Shown piece after piece: positions 25,773-35,047 of a DNA stretch of 64,000 nt. The notes below the pieces were generated by a model, which was not told the origin of the DNA, made no database searches, and worked only from the letters and a program-made list of their open reading frames with translations. Position 1 is the stretch's first letter, and every line of letters starts with the position of its first letter. The translations under genes and the position numbers were made by a program. The stretch comes from Pseudoduganella lurida (GTDB taxonomy: Bacteria; Pseudomonadota; Gammaproteobacteria; Burkholderiales; Burkholderiaceae_D), in the NCBI RefSeq assembly GCF_007830455.1, contig NZ_VLLB01000006.1, positions 62,001-126,000 of the forward strand. The letters are read 5' to 3'.

Positions 25773-27251
25773 TCAGCGACCGGTTTTGGGCACCGAGGCG
25801 GCGATGTCCGCCTCGAACCGGGCAAAGCGGCTGTCCAGTTGTTGCAGCAAGCGTTGTTTTTCCGCGTCACCGAGGAAGGCGTAGCGGATGCTGTCGTAGG
25901 ACAGCTTCTTCACCTCCGCATAGTCCGTCCTGTAGCGGGTGGCGAACAGCACATACTCGTTCGACAGGTTGTGCCGGGTGACGCCGGCATCGTCCGTCGC
26001 CAGCACGAACGGCACGCCGTGGCGGCGGAACAGTTCGACCGGATGGGCGCCGCCCTGCACGCCGAGGATGAACTCGTTGCTGGTGAGGTTGACCTCGACC
26101 GGCACGCGGCGCTCCCGCATCGTCTTCAGCACGCCCAGCGCATCCTTTTCGTGGGCGATGTCGATGCCGTGGCCGATGCGGTCCGCGCCGGCCACCCCCA
26201 CCGCTTCGGCGATATGGAACGTCAGGCCTTCCGGCGGCACGATGCCGAGACGCAGCTCGCCGGCATGCAGGGCCGTCTTCACGTCGGGATACTTCGCCTT
26301 CAGGAACCTGAACATCTTCATGTGCAGGCTGTAGTCGCGCATCGACACGTCGCGGCTTTCCTGGCCGACGATGTTCACGCCCACGATCTTCGGATTGGCT
26401 TTCGCGAGCTTGAAGCTGGCCAGCATCTGCGAATACACCAGCGATGGCGACAGGAAGCGCAGCACATACGGCTGGTAGCGCATCGTGAAGCGCTCGTCGT
26501 CGATGCCGGCGCTGCTCTTCTCCACGTTGGCGACGTAATCGGCCACGCCCTGCGCAAAGGCGGGGCTCGCTTCCAGCTTCTGCGTGAAGGCGGCCAGCGC
26601 GGCGTCCAGTCGTGCGGGATCGGCCACGGCCTTGTCGAAGTCCGCATCCGGCGTGCCCGGCGCCAGTTCGAAGATCGTCTCGATGTACGACAGGTTTTCC
26701 GCGATGGCCCGGTCCTTCAGCGTGCGCAGGCCGTCGTTCGTGTTGGTGGAGGCGACCGGGCCGAAATAGCCGAAGGTGTCGAAGAACGCCTGGTCCGGCG
26801 GCGGCTGGTCGGCGCCATGGTTGTGGAAGTCCAGCGTGGACCACTTCTGCAGCAGCTTGCGGTAGGCGCCGTCGTCGGCCATCAGGTCGGCGCCGGACAC
26901 GCAGCCCCGCAGCGGGCCCGGTTTGGCGCGTTCCGCGTCGATCGCCGCCTTGTCGGTGCTGATGCGGAAGGTGGTCTTGCTGACGCAGTAGCCCTGCCGG
27001 TCGACCCATTCCAGGTACTGCTCGGCGTAGATCGCGCCGGAGTAATGGTGGTGCAGGTCGCCGCCCTTCGGCATCATCGTCAGGAACATTGTCAGTTCCG
27101 AGGTCTGCGCCGGCGCGGCCAGCAGGCTGGCGAAGTGGCGCTTGACGATGGCTTCGTTGTTGCCGGCCTTCTGGGCGTGCGCGGTGGCCGCGAAGGCGAG
27201 GGTCAGCGCGGCGGCGCTGAGGCGGGTCTTGTTGATGCGGGCTCGAGACAT
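25773..27251 (-). CDS. Exported adenosine deaminase family protein (ADA2/ADGF-like)
   Basis: Converts adenosine or deoxyadenosine to inosine, probably in the periplasm. The 492-residue precursor begins with a signal peptide (ending ATAHA). Zinc and catalytic motifs are intact: GGDLHHHYSG (His67-69), ALHAGELR, DRIGHGIDIAHE and VLATDDAGVTRHNLSNEY. The size and the secretory signal match the ADGF/ADA2 branch better than the ~340-residue cytosolic Add enzymes. GGAG lies 5 bases before the ATG. It follows guaD by 34 bases and is likely the last gene of the xdhABC-guaD operon. Deamination outside the cytoplasm would feed inosine to the transporter and the phosphorylase. Confidence 0.9.
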   Translation of the reverse strand: MSRARINKTRLSAAALTLAFAATAHAQKAGNNEAIVKRHFASLLAAPAQTSELTMFLTMMPKGGDLHHHYSGAIYAEQYLEWVDRQGYCVSKTTFRISTDKAAIDAERAKPGPLRGCVSGADLMADDGAYRKLLQKWSTLDFHNHGADQPPPDQAFFDTFGYFGPVASTNTNDGLRTLKDRAIAENLSYIETIFELAPGTPDADFDKAVADPARLDAALAAFTQKLEASPAFAQGVADYVANVEKSSAGIDDERFTMRYQPYVLRFLSPSLVYSQMLASFKLAKANPKIVGVNIVGQESRDVSMRDYSLHMKMFRFLKAKYPDVKTALHAGELRLGIVPPEGLTFHIAEAVGVAGADRIGHGIDIAHEKDALGVLKTMRERRVPVEVNLTSNEFILGVQGGAHPVELFRRHGVPFVLATDDAGVTRHNLSNEYVLFATRYRTDYAEVKKLSYDSIRYAFLGDAEKQRLLQQLDSRFARFEADIAASVPKTGR

Positions 27252-27285
27252 GGGGGCTCCGTGTGGGTGGACGAGGGCCCTGTCT

Positions 27286-28593
27286 TCAGCCGCGCCGGTG
27301 TACCAGCCTGCCGCCGGAATACGTGGCGGCGACGGTGCGGTCGTCGCCCAGCAGCGCCAGCGCGAACAGCATCTCCTCGAGGCTGTCCGTGTGCGCCGTG
27401 CGGCGCGCCAGCAGTGGCGTGCAGGCCGGATCGAGCACCACGAAATCGGCCTCGTTGCCGGCGGCCAGGCTGCCGATCGTGCCTTCCAGGTGCAGGCTGC
27501 GCGCGGCGCCCAGCGTGGCCAGGTAGAACATGCGCAGCGCGGGAAGATAGCTGCCCTTCAAGCGCGCTACTTTATAGGCTTCATTCATCGTTTGCAACAT
27601 CGAGAACGACGTGCCGCCACCCACGTCCGTCGCCAGCGCCATCAGCATGCCGGCCGCATCGGCGCGCTCGAAGTCGAACAGGCCGCTGCCCAGAAAAAGA
27701 TTGGACGTGGGGCAGACCGCCGCCGCCGATTGCGTCTCGGCGATGCGCCGGCGGTCCCCTTCGTCCAGCCAGATGCAGTGGCCGAACACGGCGCGCGGGC
27801 GCAGCATGCCGTAGCGGTCGTACACATCGAGGTAGCTGCGCGCCTGCGGATACAGCGTCTTCACCCATTTGACTTCATCCTCGTTTTCCGAGACGTGCGT
27901 CTGGATGAACGTGTCCGGATACCTGCGGGCCAGTTCGCCCGTCAGCTGCATCTGCGCTTCGGACGACGTGGGCGCGAAGCGCGGCGTGATCGCATACAGC
28001 GAGCGCTCGTGCCCGTGCCAGCGCTGGATCAGCGCTTCCGATTCCAGCACGCCCCGCTCCGCCGTGTCGCACAGGAAGTCCGGGCAGTTCCGGTCCATCA
28101 GCACCTTCCCCGCGATCATGCGCAGGCCACGCGCTTCGCTGGCCGTGAAGAACGCATCCACCGACTGCGGGTGCACGGTGCAGTAGACCAGCGCGGTCGT
28201 CGTGCCCACGCGCAGCAGCTCGTCGAGGAAGAACTCGGCCACATTGGTGGCATGCGCGGGATCCTCGAACTTGCGCTCGGCCGGGAAGGTGTACTGCTCC
28301 AGCCACGGCAGCAGGCCGGGCGCGGGCGAGCCGATGATGTCCGACTGCGGATAGTGGATGTGCGCATCGATGAAGCCGGCGCTGATGATCTTGCCGCGGT
28401 AGTCCGTCACCGCCACGTCCGGCGGCAGGCTGGCGTGCAGCGTGGACCAGTCGCCGATGGCCGAGATCTTCCCGTCCGCGACGATCAGCAGGCCATCCTC
28501 GTAATAGGAATGGGCGCGCTCGCTGAAGGCCGGATCGGCGTGAAAGGTCAGCAAGCCGGCACGGTAGGCTTGCACGGTGGAGGTGTTCTGCAT
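27286..28593 (-). CDS. guaD: Guanine deaminase
   Basis: Hydrolyses guanine to xanthine and ammonia in the cytosol; xanthine then goes to the XdhAB enzyme encoded in the same operon. The 435-residue amidohydrolase has zinc motifs FIDAHIHYPQ (His78, His80), THVSENEDEV, FGHCIWLDEGD and LATDVGGGTSFSM, all typical of GuaD. Its start lies one base beyond the xdhC stop, and its ribosome site is inside xdhC, so translation is probably coupled. Length and start agree with the family. Confidence 0.96.
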   Translation of the reverse strand: MQNTSTVQAYRAGLLTFHADPAFSERAHSYYEDGLLIVADGKISAIGDWSTLHASLPPDVAVTDYRGKIISAGFIDAHIHYPQSDIIGSPAPGLLPWLEQYTFPAERKFEDPAHATNVAEFFLDELLRVGTTTALVYCTVHPQSVDAFFTASEARGLRMIAGKVLMDRNCPDFLCDTAERGVLESEALIQRWHGHERSLYAITPRFAPTSSEAQMQLTGELARRYPDTFIQTHVSENEDEVKWVKTLYPQARSYLDVYDRYGMLRPRAVFGHCIWLDEGDRRRIAETQSAAAVCPTSNLFLGSGLFDFERADAAGMLMALATDVGGGTSFSMLQTMNEAYKVARLKGSYLPALRMFYLATLGAARSLHLEGTIGSLAAGNEADFVVLDPACTPLLARRTAHTDSLEEMLFALALLGDDRTVAATYSGGRLVHRRG

Positions 28594-28594
28594 G

Positions 28595-29617
28595 TCAGTT
28601 CTCTAGAAGGACGGGGCGCCGTTGGGCGAAGGAGGCGGCAGCGGCATGGGCCTGCGCTTCCCAGGTCATCAGTAATTGCGCGGCGACGGAGGCGGCGATG
28701 ACGGCCGGTGCCTTGTCGACGATGCCCGGCAGGCCGATCGGGCAGACCATCGCGGCGATCTGCCTTGCGTCGCAGCCCCGCGCCAGCAAGCGCCGTTCGA
28801 ACTGCAGGCGCTTCGTCTTCGAGCCGATCAGGCCGAACCAGCCGACATCGCCCCGGTCCGCGGCACGCGCCAGGATCGCGGCGCTCAGCCGCTCGTCCAG
28901 CGCGTGGCTGTGGGTCATCACGAGATAGCTGCTGCCGGCCGGCGCCTGGGCGACCACGGCTTCCGGGGTGTCGGTCGCTTCGATCGCGGCATTGTCCGGC
29001 ATTGTAGCGGGGAACATGGCATCGCGTTCATCCACCCACGTGACGGTGCACGGCAGCCCGGCCAGCGCGCGCACGATGGCGGCGCCGACATGGCCCGCGC
29101 CGAACAGCACCAAATGCGCGCGCGGCGCGAGCACCGGGTCGACCAGCCAGCCGTCTTTGGTGACGATGGCGCTGCGCGTGCGGGCGAAAGTGCGCGGCGC
29201 GCCGGCATCGCCGGCGACCAGGTTGCCGTCCGCATCGAACAGGGCGTTGCGCGGCGCGCCTTCGGTCGCCGCAAGGCGCCAGTAGTCGGTGCGCGGGTTG
29301 GTGCGCAGCGTCGTCATGACCTGCGCGAGTTCGGCCGTCACCGGCTCGAATGCCAGCCACACGACGCCGCCGCAGCACTGGCCCAGGCTGGGACCTAGCC
29401 CGAAGCGCTGGTACTTCACCGCCGCCGCGCCGTTGGCCAGCATCGCGCGCGAAATCTCGATGGCGCGCAGCTCGAGATGGCCGCCGCCGATCGTGTCGCG
29501 CAGCGCGTGCGCCGTCACCAGCATCTTCGTGCCGGGTTCGCGCGGCGCGGAACCTTCCACGCGCGCCACCGTGACCAGCACCGCCGGCCCGGGCATCTCC
29601 TTCAGCCAGTCATTCAT
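28595..29617 (-). CDS. xdhC: Xanthine dehydrogenase accessory protein XdhC
   Basis: Binds and sulfurates the molybdenum cofactor and hands it to XdhB; it is not part of the final enzyme. The 340-residue protein has the N-terminal XdhC/CoxI domain (VLVTVARVEGSAPREPGTK, then GGGHLELRAIE) and a C-terminal Rossmann-type domain (LVLFGAGHVGAAIVRALAG). It starts 3 bases after the xdhB stop and is followed directly by guaD. The gene order xdhA-xdhB-xdhC-guaD is common in betaproteobacteria. Confidence 0.95.
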   Translation of the reverse strand: MNDWLKEMPGPAVLVTVARVEGSAPREPGTKMLVTAHALRDTIGGGHLELRAIEISRAMLANGAAAVKYQRFGLGPSLGQCCGGVVWLAFEPVTAELAQVMTTLRTNPRTDYWRLAATEGAPRNALFDADGNLVAGDAGAPRTFARTRSAIVTKDGWLVDPVLAPRAHLVLFGAGHVGAAIVRALAGLPCTVTWVDERDAMFPATMPDNAAIEATDTPEAVVAQAPAGSSYLVMTHSHALDERLSAAILARAADRGDVGWFGLIGSKTKRLQFERRLLARGCDARQIAAMVCPIGLPGIVDKAPAVIAASVAAQLLMTWEAQAHAAAASFAQRRPVLLEN

Positions 29618-29620
29618 GAT

Positions 29621-32011
29621 TCAACGACTTGCCTGAAAAATGGGGACAGACCCCATTTTCGAGGCAATGTTTTCGGTGACGGCGTCGATCGCGCGCAGGA
29701 TCTCCTCGCTGGTGGCCGGGGCGTTCAGCGGCGGGTTCACGCGGTGGCCGGCGACGGCGGAGATGGCATCGCGGATGGCGAAGAACACGGAGAACGGCAG
29801 CAGCAGCGGCGGCTCGCCCACGGCCTTCGAGCGGTGGATGCTGTCGACCACGTTCGGCTGGTCGAACAGCTGCACGCGGAAATCTTCCGGGCAGTCCGAG
29901 ATGCCGGGGATCTTGTAGGTGGACGGCGCATGCGTCATCAGCTTGCCCGCGGCGTTCCACCACAGCTGCTCCGTGGTCAGCCAGCCCATGCCCTGGATGA
30001 AGGCGCCCTCGACCTGGCCGATGTCGAGCGCCGGGTTCAGCGAGCGGCCCGCATCGTACAGCGCATCGGCGCGCAGCAGCTTCCATTCCCCAGTGAGCGT
30101 GTCGACCACCACTTCCGACACGGCTGCGCCGTACGCATAGTACGAGAACGGGTTGCCGTTCATCGACTTGGCATCCCAGCTCAGGTTCGGCGTGGCATAG
30201 AAGCCGTCCGACCACAGCTGCACGCGCTTCAGGTAGGCCTTCTGCACCACCTCCACGAACGGCAGGCTGCCGCCATTGACGTGTACCGCGTCATCGTGGA
30301 ACTGCACGTCGGCCGCCTCGCCACCGAGCAGCGTGACGGCGAATGCGGCGAGGCGGTCGCGGATGCGGCGGGCGGCATCCTGGGCGGCCTTGCCGTTCAG
30401 GTCCGCGCCTGTCGAGGCGGCGGTGGCGGACGTGTTCGAGACCTTGGTCGTGTCGGTGGCCGTGATGCGCACATGCGCCAGGTCCACGCCCAGTTCATGG
30501 GCGACGACCTGCATCACCTTCGTGTTGACGCCCTGCCCCATCTCCGTGCCGCCATGGTTGACGAGCACGGAGCCGTCCACGTACACATGCACCAGCGCGC
30601 CGGCCTGGTTCAGGTGCGTGACATTGAAGGCGATGCCGAACTTCAAGGGTGTCAGAGCCAGGCCCTTCTTCAGCACGGGACTGGTGGCGTTGTAGGCATC
30701 GATCGCTGCGCGGCGTGTGCGGTATTCGCTCGACCGCTCCAGCTGGGCCGTCAGTTCGGGCAGCACATTGCCGGCCACCACCTGGCCATACGGCGTCTGG
30801 TTGCGTTCGTCGATGCCGTAGTAGTTCAGTGTGCGGATATCCAGCGCATCCTTGCCGAGATTGCGGGCGATCTCGTCGATCACGTATTCGATGGCGATGG
30901 CGCCCTGCGGCCCGCCGAAGCCGCGGAACGCCGTGTTCGACTGCGTGTTCGTCCTCCCGCAGGCGGCGCGGATGTCCACGTCCGACAGGTAGTAGCAGTT
31001 GTCGAAGTGGCAGACGGCGCGCGTGGCGACGGGGCCGGACAGGTCCGCCGAGTAGCCGGCGCGCAGCGTCATGTCCACGCGCGCGGCCACGATGCGGCCT
31101 TCGTCGTCGTACCCGGCCTCGTATTCGTACCAGAAGCAGTGGCGCTTGCCGGTGACGAGCATGTCGTCGTCCCGGTCGGCGCGCAGCTTCACGGGGCGCT
31201 TCAGGTGCGCGGCCGCCAGCGCCGCGCCGCAGGCCCACAGGGCCGACTGCGATTCCTTGCCGCCGAAACCGCCGCCCATGCGCCGGCATTCCACCTGGAC
31301 GTGGTGCGAGTGCAGGCCCAGCGCATGCGCCACCACGTGCTGCATCTCGCTCGGATGCTGCGTGGAGCACTGCACCAGCATGCCGCGGTTTTCCTTCGGG
31401 ATCGCGTAGGCGATCTGGCCTTCCAGGTAGAACTGCTCCTGGCCGCCGACGAACAGCTCGCCCTTCACCACATGCGGCGCCCGTTCGAACGCGGCCTGCG
31501 CATCGCCCCGCTCCAGCCGCATCGGCGGCAGCACGTAGGAAGCGGCGGCCTTTGCCTGCTGCGGCGTGATGATGGCCGGCAGTTCCTCGTACGTGACATT
31601 GGCCTGGCGCGCGGCGCGGCGCGCATTCGTGTGCGTGTCGGCGACCACGATGAAGACCGGCTGGCCGATGTACTGCACGGTATCCGTCACCAGGATCGGA
31701 TCGTCGTGGATGATCGGGCCGCAGTCGTTGGTGCCGGGGATGTCGGCGGCCGTCAGCACGGCCACCACGCCGGGCATCGCGCGCACCGGTGCCAGGTCGA
31801 GCGCGAGAATCCTTGCGTGCGCCTTGCTCGACAGGCCCAGCGCGGCATGCAGCGTGCCCTGCAGCTCGGGGATATCGTCCGTGTAGGTGGCCTGGCCCAG
31901 CACGTGCAGCTCGGCCGATTCGTGCGGGCGGGACACGCCGACGGCGCGCCAGCCGGTGTCAGCGTTCGTCGCGGTTTCGGGCATCAGGTTGGGCATCTCG
32001 GGATGGTTCAT
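29621..32011 (-). CDS. xdhB: Xanthine dehydrogenase molybdopterin-binding subunit
   Basis: Large catalytic subunit that oxidises hypoxanthine to xanthine and urate. The 796-residue protein starts at MNHPEMPNLM, with GAGGAG 6 bases upstream. The a/b hammerhead domain (~35-140) contains GQATYTDDIPELQGTLHAA; the molybdopterin-binding domains follow with GGFGGKESQS, FRGFGGPQGAIA and the cofactor region NHGGTEMGQGVNTKV. The catalytic region near the C-terminus includes GWLTTEQLWW and EPPLLLPFSVFFA. The last dozen residues (SKMGSVPIFQASR) are encoded by an AAAATGGGG/CCCCATTTT palindrome, so the natural tail appears to have been replaced or extended by a repeat element. This should not affect the active site. 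Confidence 0.96.
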   Translation of the reverse strand: MNHPEMPNLMPETATNADTGWRAVGVSRPHESAELHVLGQATYTDDIPELQGTLHAALGLSSKAHARILALDLAPVRAMPGVVAVLTAADIPGTNDCGPIIHDDPILVTDTVQYIGQPVFIVVADTHTNARRAARQANVTYEELPAIITPQQAKAAASYVLPPMRLERGDAQAAFERAPHVVKGELFVGGQEQFYLEGQIAYAIPKENRGMLVQCSTQHPSEMQHVVAHALGLHSHHVQVECRRMGGGFGGKESQSALWACGAALAAAHLKRPVKLRADRDDDMLVTGKRHCFWYEYEAGYDDEGRIVAARVDMTLRAGYSADLSGPVATRAVCHFDNCYYLSDVDIRAACGRTNTQSNTAFRGFGGPQGAIAIEYVIDEIARNLGKDALDIRTLNYYGIDERNQTPYGQVVAGNVLPELTAQLERSSEYRTRRAAIDAYNATSPVLKKGLALTPLKFGIAFNVTHLNQAGALVHVYVDGSVLVNHGGTEMGQGVNTKVMQVVAHELGVDLAHVRITATDTTKVSNTSATAASTGADLNGKAAQDAARRIRDRLAAFAVTLLGGEAADVQFHDDAVHVNGGSLPFVEVVQKAYLKRVQLWSDGFYATPNLSWDAKSMNGNPFSYYAYGAAVSEVVVDTLTGEWKLLRADALYDAGRSLNPALDIGQVEGAFIQGMGWLTTEQLWWNAAGKLMTHAPSTYKIPGISDCPEDFRVQLFDQPNVVDSIHRSKAVGEPPLLLPFSVFFAIRDAISAVAGHRVNPPLNAPATSEEILRAIDAVTENIASKMGSVPIFQASR
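29637..29659. repeat. REP-like palindrome inside xdhB 3' end
   Basis: AAAATGGGG and CCCCATTTT are perfect arms around ACAGA. The unit is the same type as the pair at 47506-47571. It is translated in XdhB as part of the final residues and ends 14 bases before the stop. Confidence 0.85.
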
Positions 32012-32021
32012 GGCGCGCTCC

Positions 32022-33479
32022 TCAGGCAGCAAAGGCGTTGACATCGCGGGCCGCGAGCGGCGCATCGGGCCGCGTCTCCAGCCAGAAGCGGCGCAGCAGG
32101 TTCCGCGCCGTGCGCAGGCGGTAATCAGCGGAGGCGCGCATGTCCGACAGCGGCGCGTAGTCCTGCGCCAGCGCGGCCATTGCCGCGTCCAGCGCCGCTT
32201 CGTCCCAGGCGCGGCCAGCCAGCAGGGCTTCGGCGGCAGCGGCCCGCTTCGGCGTGCCGGCCATGCCGCCGAACGCGATGCGGGCGGACACGATGGTGGC
32301 GCCGTCCACCCGGAACGCGAACGCGGCGCAGACGGCCGAGATATCCTGGTCGAAGCGCTTGGCCAGCTTGTAGGTGCGGAAGGCGATGCCGGCACGGGGC
32401 AGCGGCACGCGCACGGCGCGCACGAATTCGCCGGGCCGCAGGTCCTTCTTCATGTAGTCCAGGTAGAAGTCCTCCAGCGCCAGGCGGCGTTCGCCGTCGA
32501 CCGCATGCAGCACCACTTCGGCGCCCAGCGCGATCAGCCACGGCATGGAATCGCCGATCGGCGAGCCGTTGGCGACATTGCCGCCGAGGGTGCCCGCGTT
32601 CCGGATCGGCAGCGAGGCGAAGCGCTGGCGCATCTCGCCCAGTTCCTGCGGATAGTGGCGGCACAGCTCCGTGTAGGCTGCCTCCAGCGTGACGCCGGCG
32701 CCGATCTCCACCACGCCGCCATCGATGGCGACCGACTTCAGCGCCTCGACATGGCCCAGGTAGACGATGTCGCCCAGCGCGCGCATCTGCTTGGTGATCC
32801 ACAGGCCCACGTCCGTGGCGCCGGCCAGCAGCGTGGCCGAGGGGTGGATGGCGCGCAGTTGCGCCAGTTCCGCCAGCGTGCGCGGCGCGTAGAACGCCTG
32901 GCCGTGGGCGGCGTACACGGACAGGCTGTCGCGCCGCAGGGCCTGCAGCTGCACGGCCAGTGCCGCCGTGTCGAACTGCACGCGCGGCAGCTCCGTCATG
33001 CGGCGCGCCGCGTCGATGATGGGCCGGTAGCCCGTGCAGCGGCACAGGTTGCCGGACAGGCAGTCGTCGATCGCCTTGCGCGCGGGGGCGCCATCCACCT
33101 TCAGGTACATGCCCCACAGCGACATGGCAAAGCCGGGCGTGCAGAAGCCGCATTGCGAACCGTGACATTCCACCAGCGCCTGCTGCACCGGGTGCAGCGC
33201 GCCATCGGGCTGCTGCAGGTCTTCCACCGTGAACAGCGCCTTGCCATCGAGCGTGGGCAGCGGCTGGATGCAGGCATTGACGGCCTTCAGTTCCACCTGC
33301 CCGTCCACCAGCGTGCCGACGACGACCGTGCAGGCGCCGCAGTCGCCCTCGGCGCAGCCTTCCTTGGTGCCGGTGCAGTGCAGGTCCTCGCGCAGATGCT
33401 GCAGCACGGTCTGCGTGGGGGCGACGCCCTGCACTTCATGCACGGCAGCGCGGAAATAAAAACGGATCGGTTCGGACAT
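32022..33479 (-). CDS. xdhA: Xanthine dehydrogenase iron-sulfur/FAD subunit
   Basis: Small subunit that carries electrons from the molybdenum centre to NAD+. The 485-residue protein has the [2Fe-2S] ferredoxin-type motif CTGTKEGCAEGDCGACTV, the second cluster motif SQCGFCTPGFAM followed by GNLCRCTGYRPI, then the FAD domain (~190-370, ATLLAGATDVGLW) and the CO dehydrogenase flavoprotein C-terminal domain. Of two adjacent ATG codons, the second fits the GAGG ribosome site better. It is the first gene of the xdhA-xdhB-xdhC-guaD-deaminase operon and is divergent from an outer-membrane barrel gene. Confidence 0.96.
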   Translation of the reverse strand: MSEPIRFYFRAAVHEVQGVAPTQTVLQHLREDLHCTGTKEGCAEGDCGACTVVVGTLVDGQVELKAVNACIQPLPTLDGKALFTVEDLQQPDGALHPVQQALVECHGSQCGFCTPGFAMSLWGMYLKVDGAPARKAIDDCLSGNLCRCTGYRPIIDAARRMTELPRVQFDTAALAVQLQALRRDSLSVYAAHGQAFYAPRTLAELAQLRAIHPSATLLAGATDVGLWITKQMRALGDIVYLGHVEALKSVAIDGGVVEIGAGVTLEAAYTELCRHYPQELGEMRQRFASLPIRNAGTLGGNVANGSPIGDSMPWLIALGAEVVLHAVDGERRLALEDFYLDYMKKDLRPGEFVRAVRVPLPRAGIAFRTYKLAKRFDQDISAVCAAFAFRVDGATIVSARIAFGGMAGTPKRAAAAEALLAGRAWDEAALDAAMAALAQDYAPLSDMRASADYRLRTARNLLRRFWLETRPDAPLAARDVNAFAA

Positions 33480-33499
33480 CATGGCCTCGGTGTTCTCCC

Positions 33500-33512
33500 A
33501 ACGTATCACGTT
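33500..33512. promoter_or_regulatory. Short palindrome upstream of xdhA
   Basis: AACGT and ACGTT flank ATC, about 20 bases before the xdhA start, in the 307-base divergent region. It could be a regulator site for the purine operon. Short palindromes of this kind also occur by chance. Confidence 0.3.
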
Positions 33513-33677
33513 AACACTGGCGGGCACGGGTCTATATATGCAAAAAATGATGTGTGCTATTCAAATCTAAACATATCAACTTGCATTGAAATCAATGACT
33601 TACCGTCATTTTAACGGTTATTTTCCACCTGGATACAACACTTTGATCCGGCACTTGTTACTTTTGATGGAATCCCC

Positions 33678-33707
33678 TTGTGACAGATGTTTCCGTATGG
33701 ATAGAAT
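33678..33707 (+). promoter_or_regulatory. Sigma70-type promoter for outer-membrane barrel gene
   Basis: TTGTGA and TAGAAT are separated by 18 bases, in an AT-rich region about 80 bases before the ATG. The remaining part of the gap toward xdhA has no other recognisable gene or element. Confidence 0.5.
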
Positions 33708-33786
33708 CCAAATCCGCGAAAAATGATTGCGCCTTGCGCGGTCGTTGCAACAGATTCTCCCAACATTCCCGAGTCATAGGTCATTC

Positions 33787-35037
33787 ATGAAAACACGTAT
33801 TCTTGCCGCCATGCTGGTTCTGCCACTGGCCATCTCCACTGCCTACGCGCAGGAAGTCAGCGACGGCCCGACCGTCAAGATCAGCGGCTTCGGCACCGGC
33901 GCCCTGACGGCCACCAACACGGACGACGCGGAATTCGCGCGCGCCAACCAGGCCAGCGGCGCCCGCAAGGATGCCCGCACGGGCGTCGATTCCAACCTGG
34001 GCCTGCAGGCCGACATCACCATCAACAGCTGGCTGTCGCTGACGGGCCAGGGCCTGGTGCGCAAGGATGCCGTGGACGAATACGGCGCCGAGGCCACGCT
34101 GGCCTTCGCCAAGGCCAAGGTCACCGATGAGCTGAGCGTGCGCGTGGGCCGCCTCGGTTCGCCGATCTTCCTGATCTCCGAATACCGCAACGTGGGCTAT
34201 GCAAACACCTTCATCCGTCCGCCGCAGGAGATGTACTCGCAGGTGCCGTTCAACGGTACCGACGGTATCGACGCGATCTGGCAGCACGGCTTCGGCCCGA
34301 CCAGCGTGACGGCCCAGCTGTCCTTCGGCACCAACAAGAACGACATCGTCGGCGGCCAGAGCATGCGCCTGAAGAAGCTGACGTCGGTGAACCTGGTCGC
34401 GGAATACGGCCCGTTCACGGCCCGCCTCGGCCACACCCAGGGCAGGGCCACGCTGGACGGCTCGCCGACCCTGGAAGGCCTGTACACGTCCCTACGCGCG
34501 GCCGGTACCGGCTACCGCCTGCCGGTGCTGAACCAGCTGGCCAGCGACCTGGAACTGAAGGACAAGAAAGCCTCGTTCACGTCGCTCGGCCTGGCCGTGG
34601 ACTGGAACAACTTCATCGGCCAGAGCGAATTCGCCAAGCGCCGCACCGACGGCTTCCTGGCCGACACCACCTCGTGGTACGTGATGGGCGGCTACCGCAT
34701 CGGCAAGTTCACGCCGTACTACACGCACGCCAAGGTGTCGATCGACAGCAACGTGACCAACACCGTGCCGGGCGCCTGCCCTGCCGGCTACCCGGCAGCC
34801 TGCCGCGCCACGCTGGCGGCCCTGTCGGCCGGCGTCAATTCGATGCGCACTTCCGGTGGCGGCGAACAGTCCACCAACAGCATCGGCCTGCGCTGGGACG
34901 TGTACCGCTCGGTAGACCTGAAGGTGCAGATCGACCGCGTCTCGCCGAAGAACGGCCGTGGCCTGCTGATCAACGCGACGCCGGGTTTCAGCCGCGACAT
35001 CACGGTCGGCACCGTTGCAGTCGACTTCATCTTCTAA
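33787..35037 (+). CDS. Outer-membrane beta-barrel (porin-like) protein
   Basis: A 416-residue precursor with a clear signal peptide (MKTRILAAMLVLPLAIST, cut after AYA), followed by alternating beta-strand-like sequence (TVKISGFGTGALTAT, LSVRVGRLGSPIFL, TARLGHTQGRATL, WYVMGGYRIGKFTPYYTHA) and a C-terminus ending in VAVDFIF, the aromatic ending usual for barrel assembly. I do not recognise a named porin family. It is followed after 10 bases by a PstS-like gene and then a chemoreceptor gene. The three appear to be one unit, so the barrel may admit the ligand that the small protein binds. Confidence 0.85.
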   Translation: MKTRILAAMLVLPLAISTAYAQEVSDGPTVKISGFGTGALTATNTDDAEFARANQASGARKDARTGVDSNLGLQADITINSWLSLTGQGLVRKDAVDEYGAEATLAFAKAKVTDELSVRVGRLGSPIFLISEYRNVGYANTFIRPPQEMYSQVPFNGTDGIDAIWQHGFGPTSVTAQLSFGTNKNDIVGGQSMRLKKLTSVNLVAEYGPFTARLGHTQGRATLDGSPTLEGLYTSLRAAGTGYRLPVLNQLASDLELKDKKASFTSLGLAVDWNNFIGQSEFAKRRTDGFLADTTSWYVMGGYRIGKFTPYYTHAKVSIDSNVTNTVPGACPAGYPAACRATLAALSAGVNSMRTSGGGEQSTNSIGLRWDVYRSVDLKVQIDRVSPKNGRGLLINATPGFSRDITVGTVAVDFIF

Positions 35038-35047
35038 GGAGCACCGT

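Noticed and set aside
32012..32395. N-terminal extension of XdhB by another 128 codons
   Set aside because: It overlaps the end of xdhA, has low-complexity sequence, and the ATG at 32011 has a GAGGAG ribosome site and the family N-terminus.
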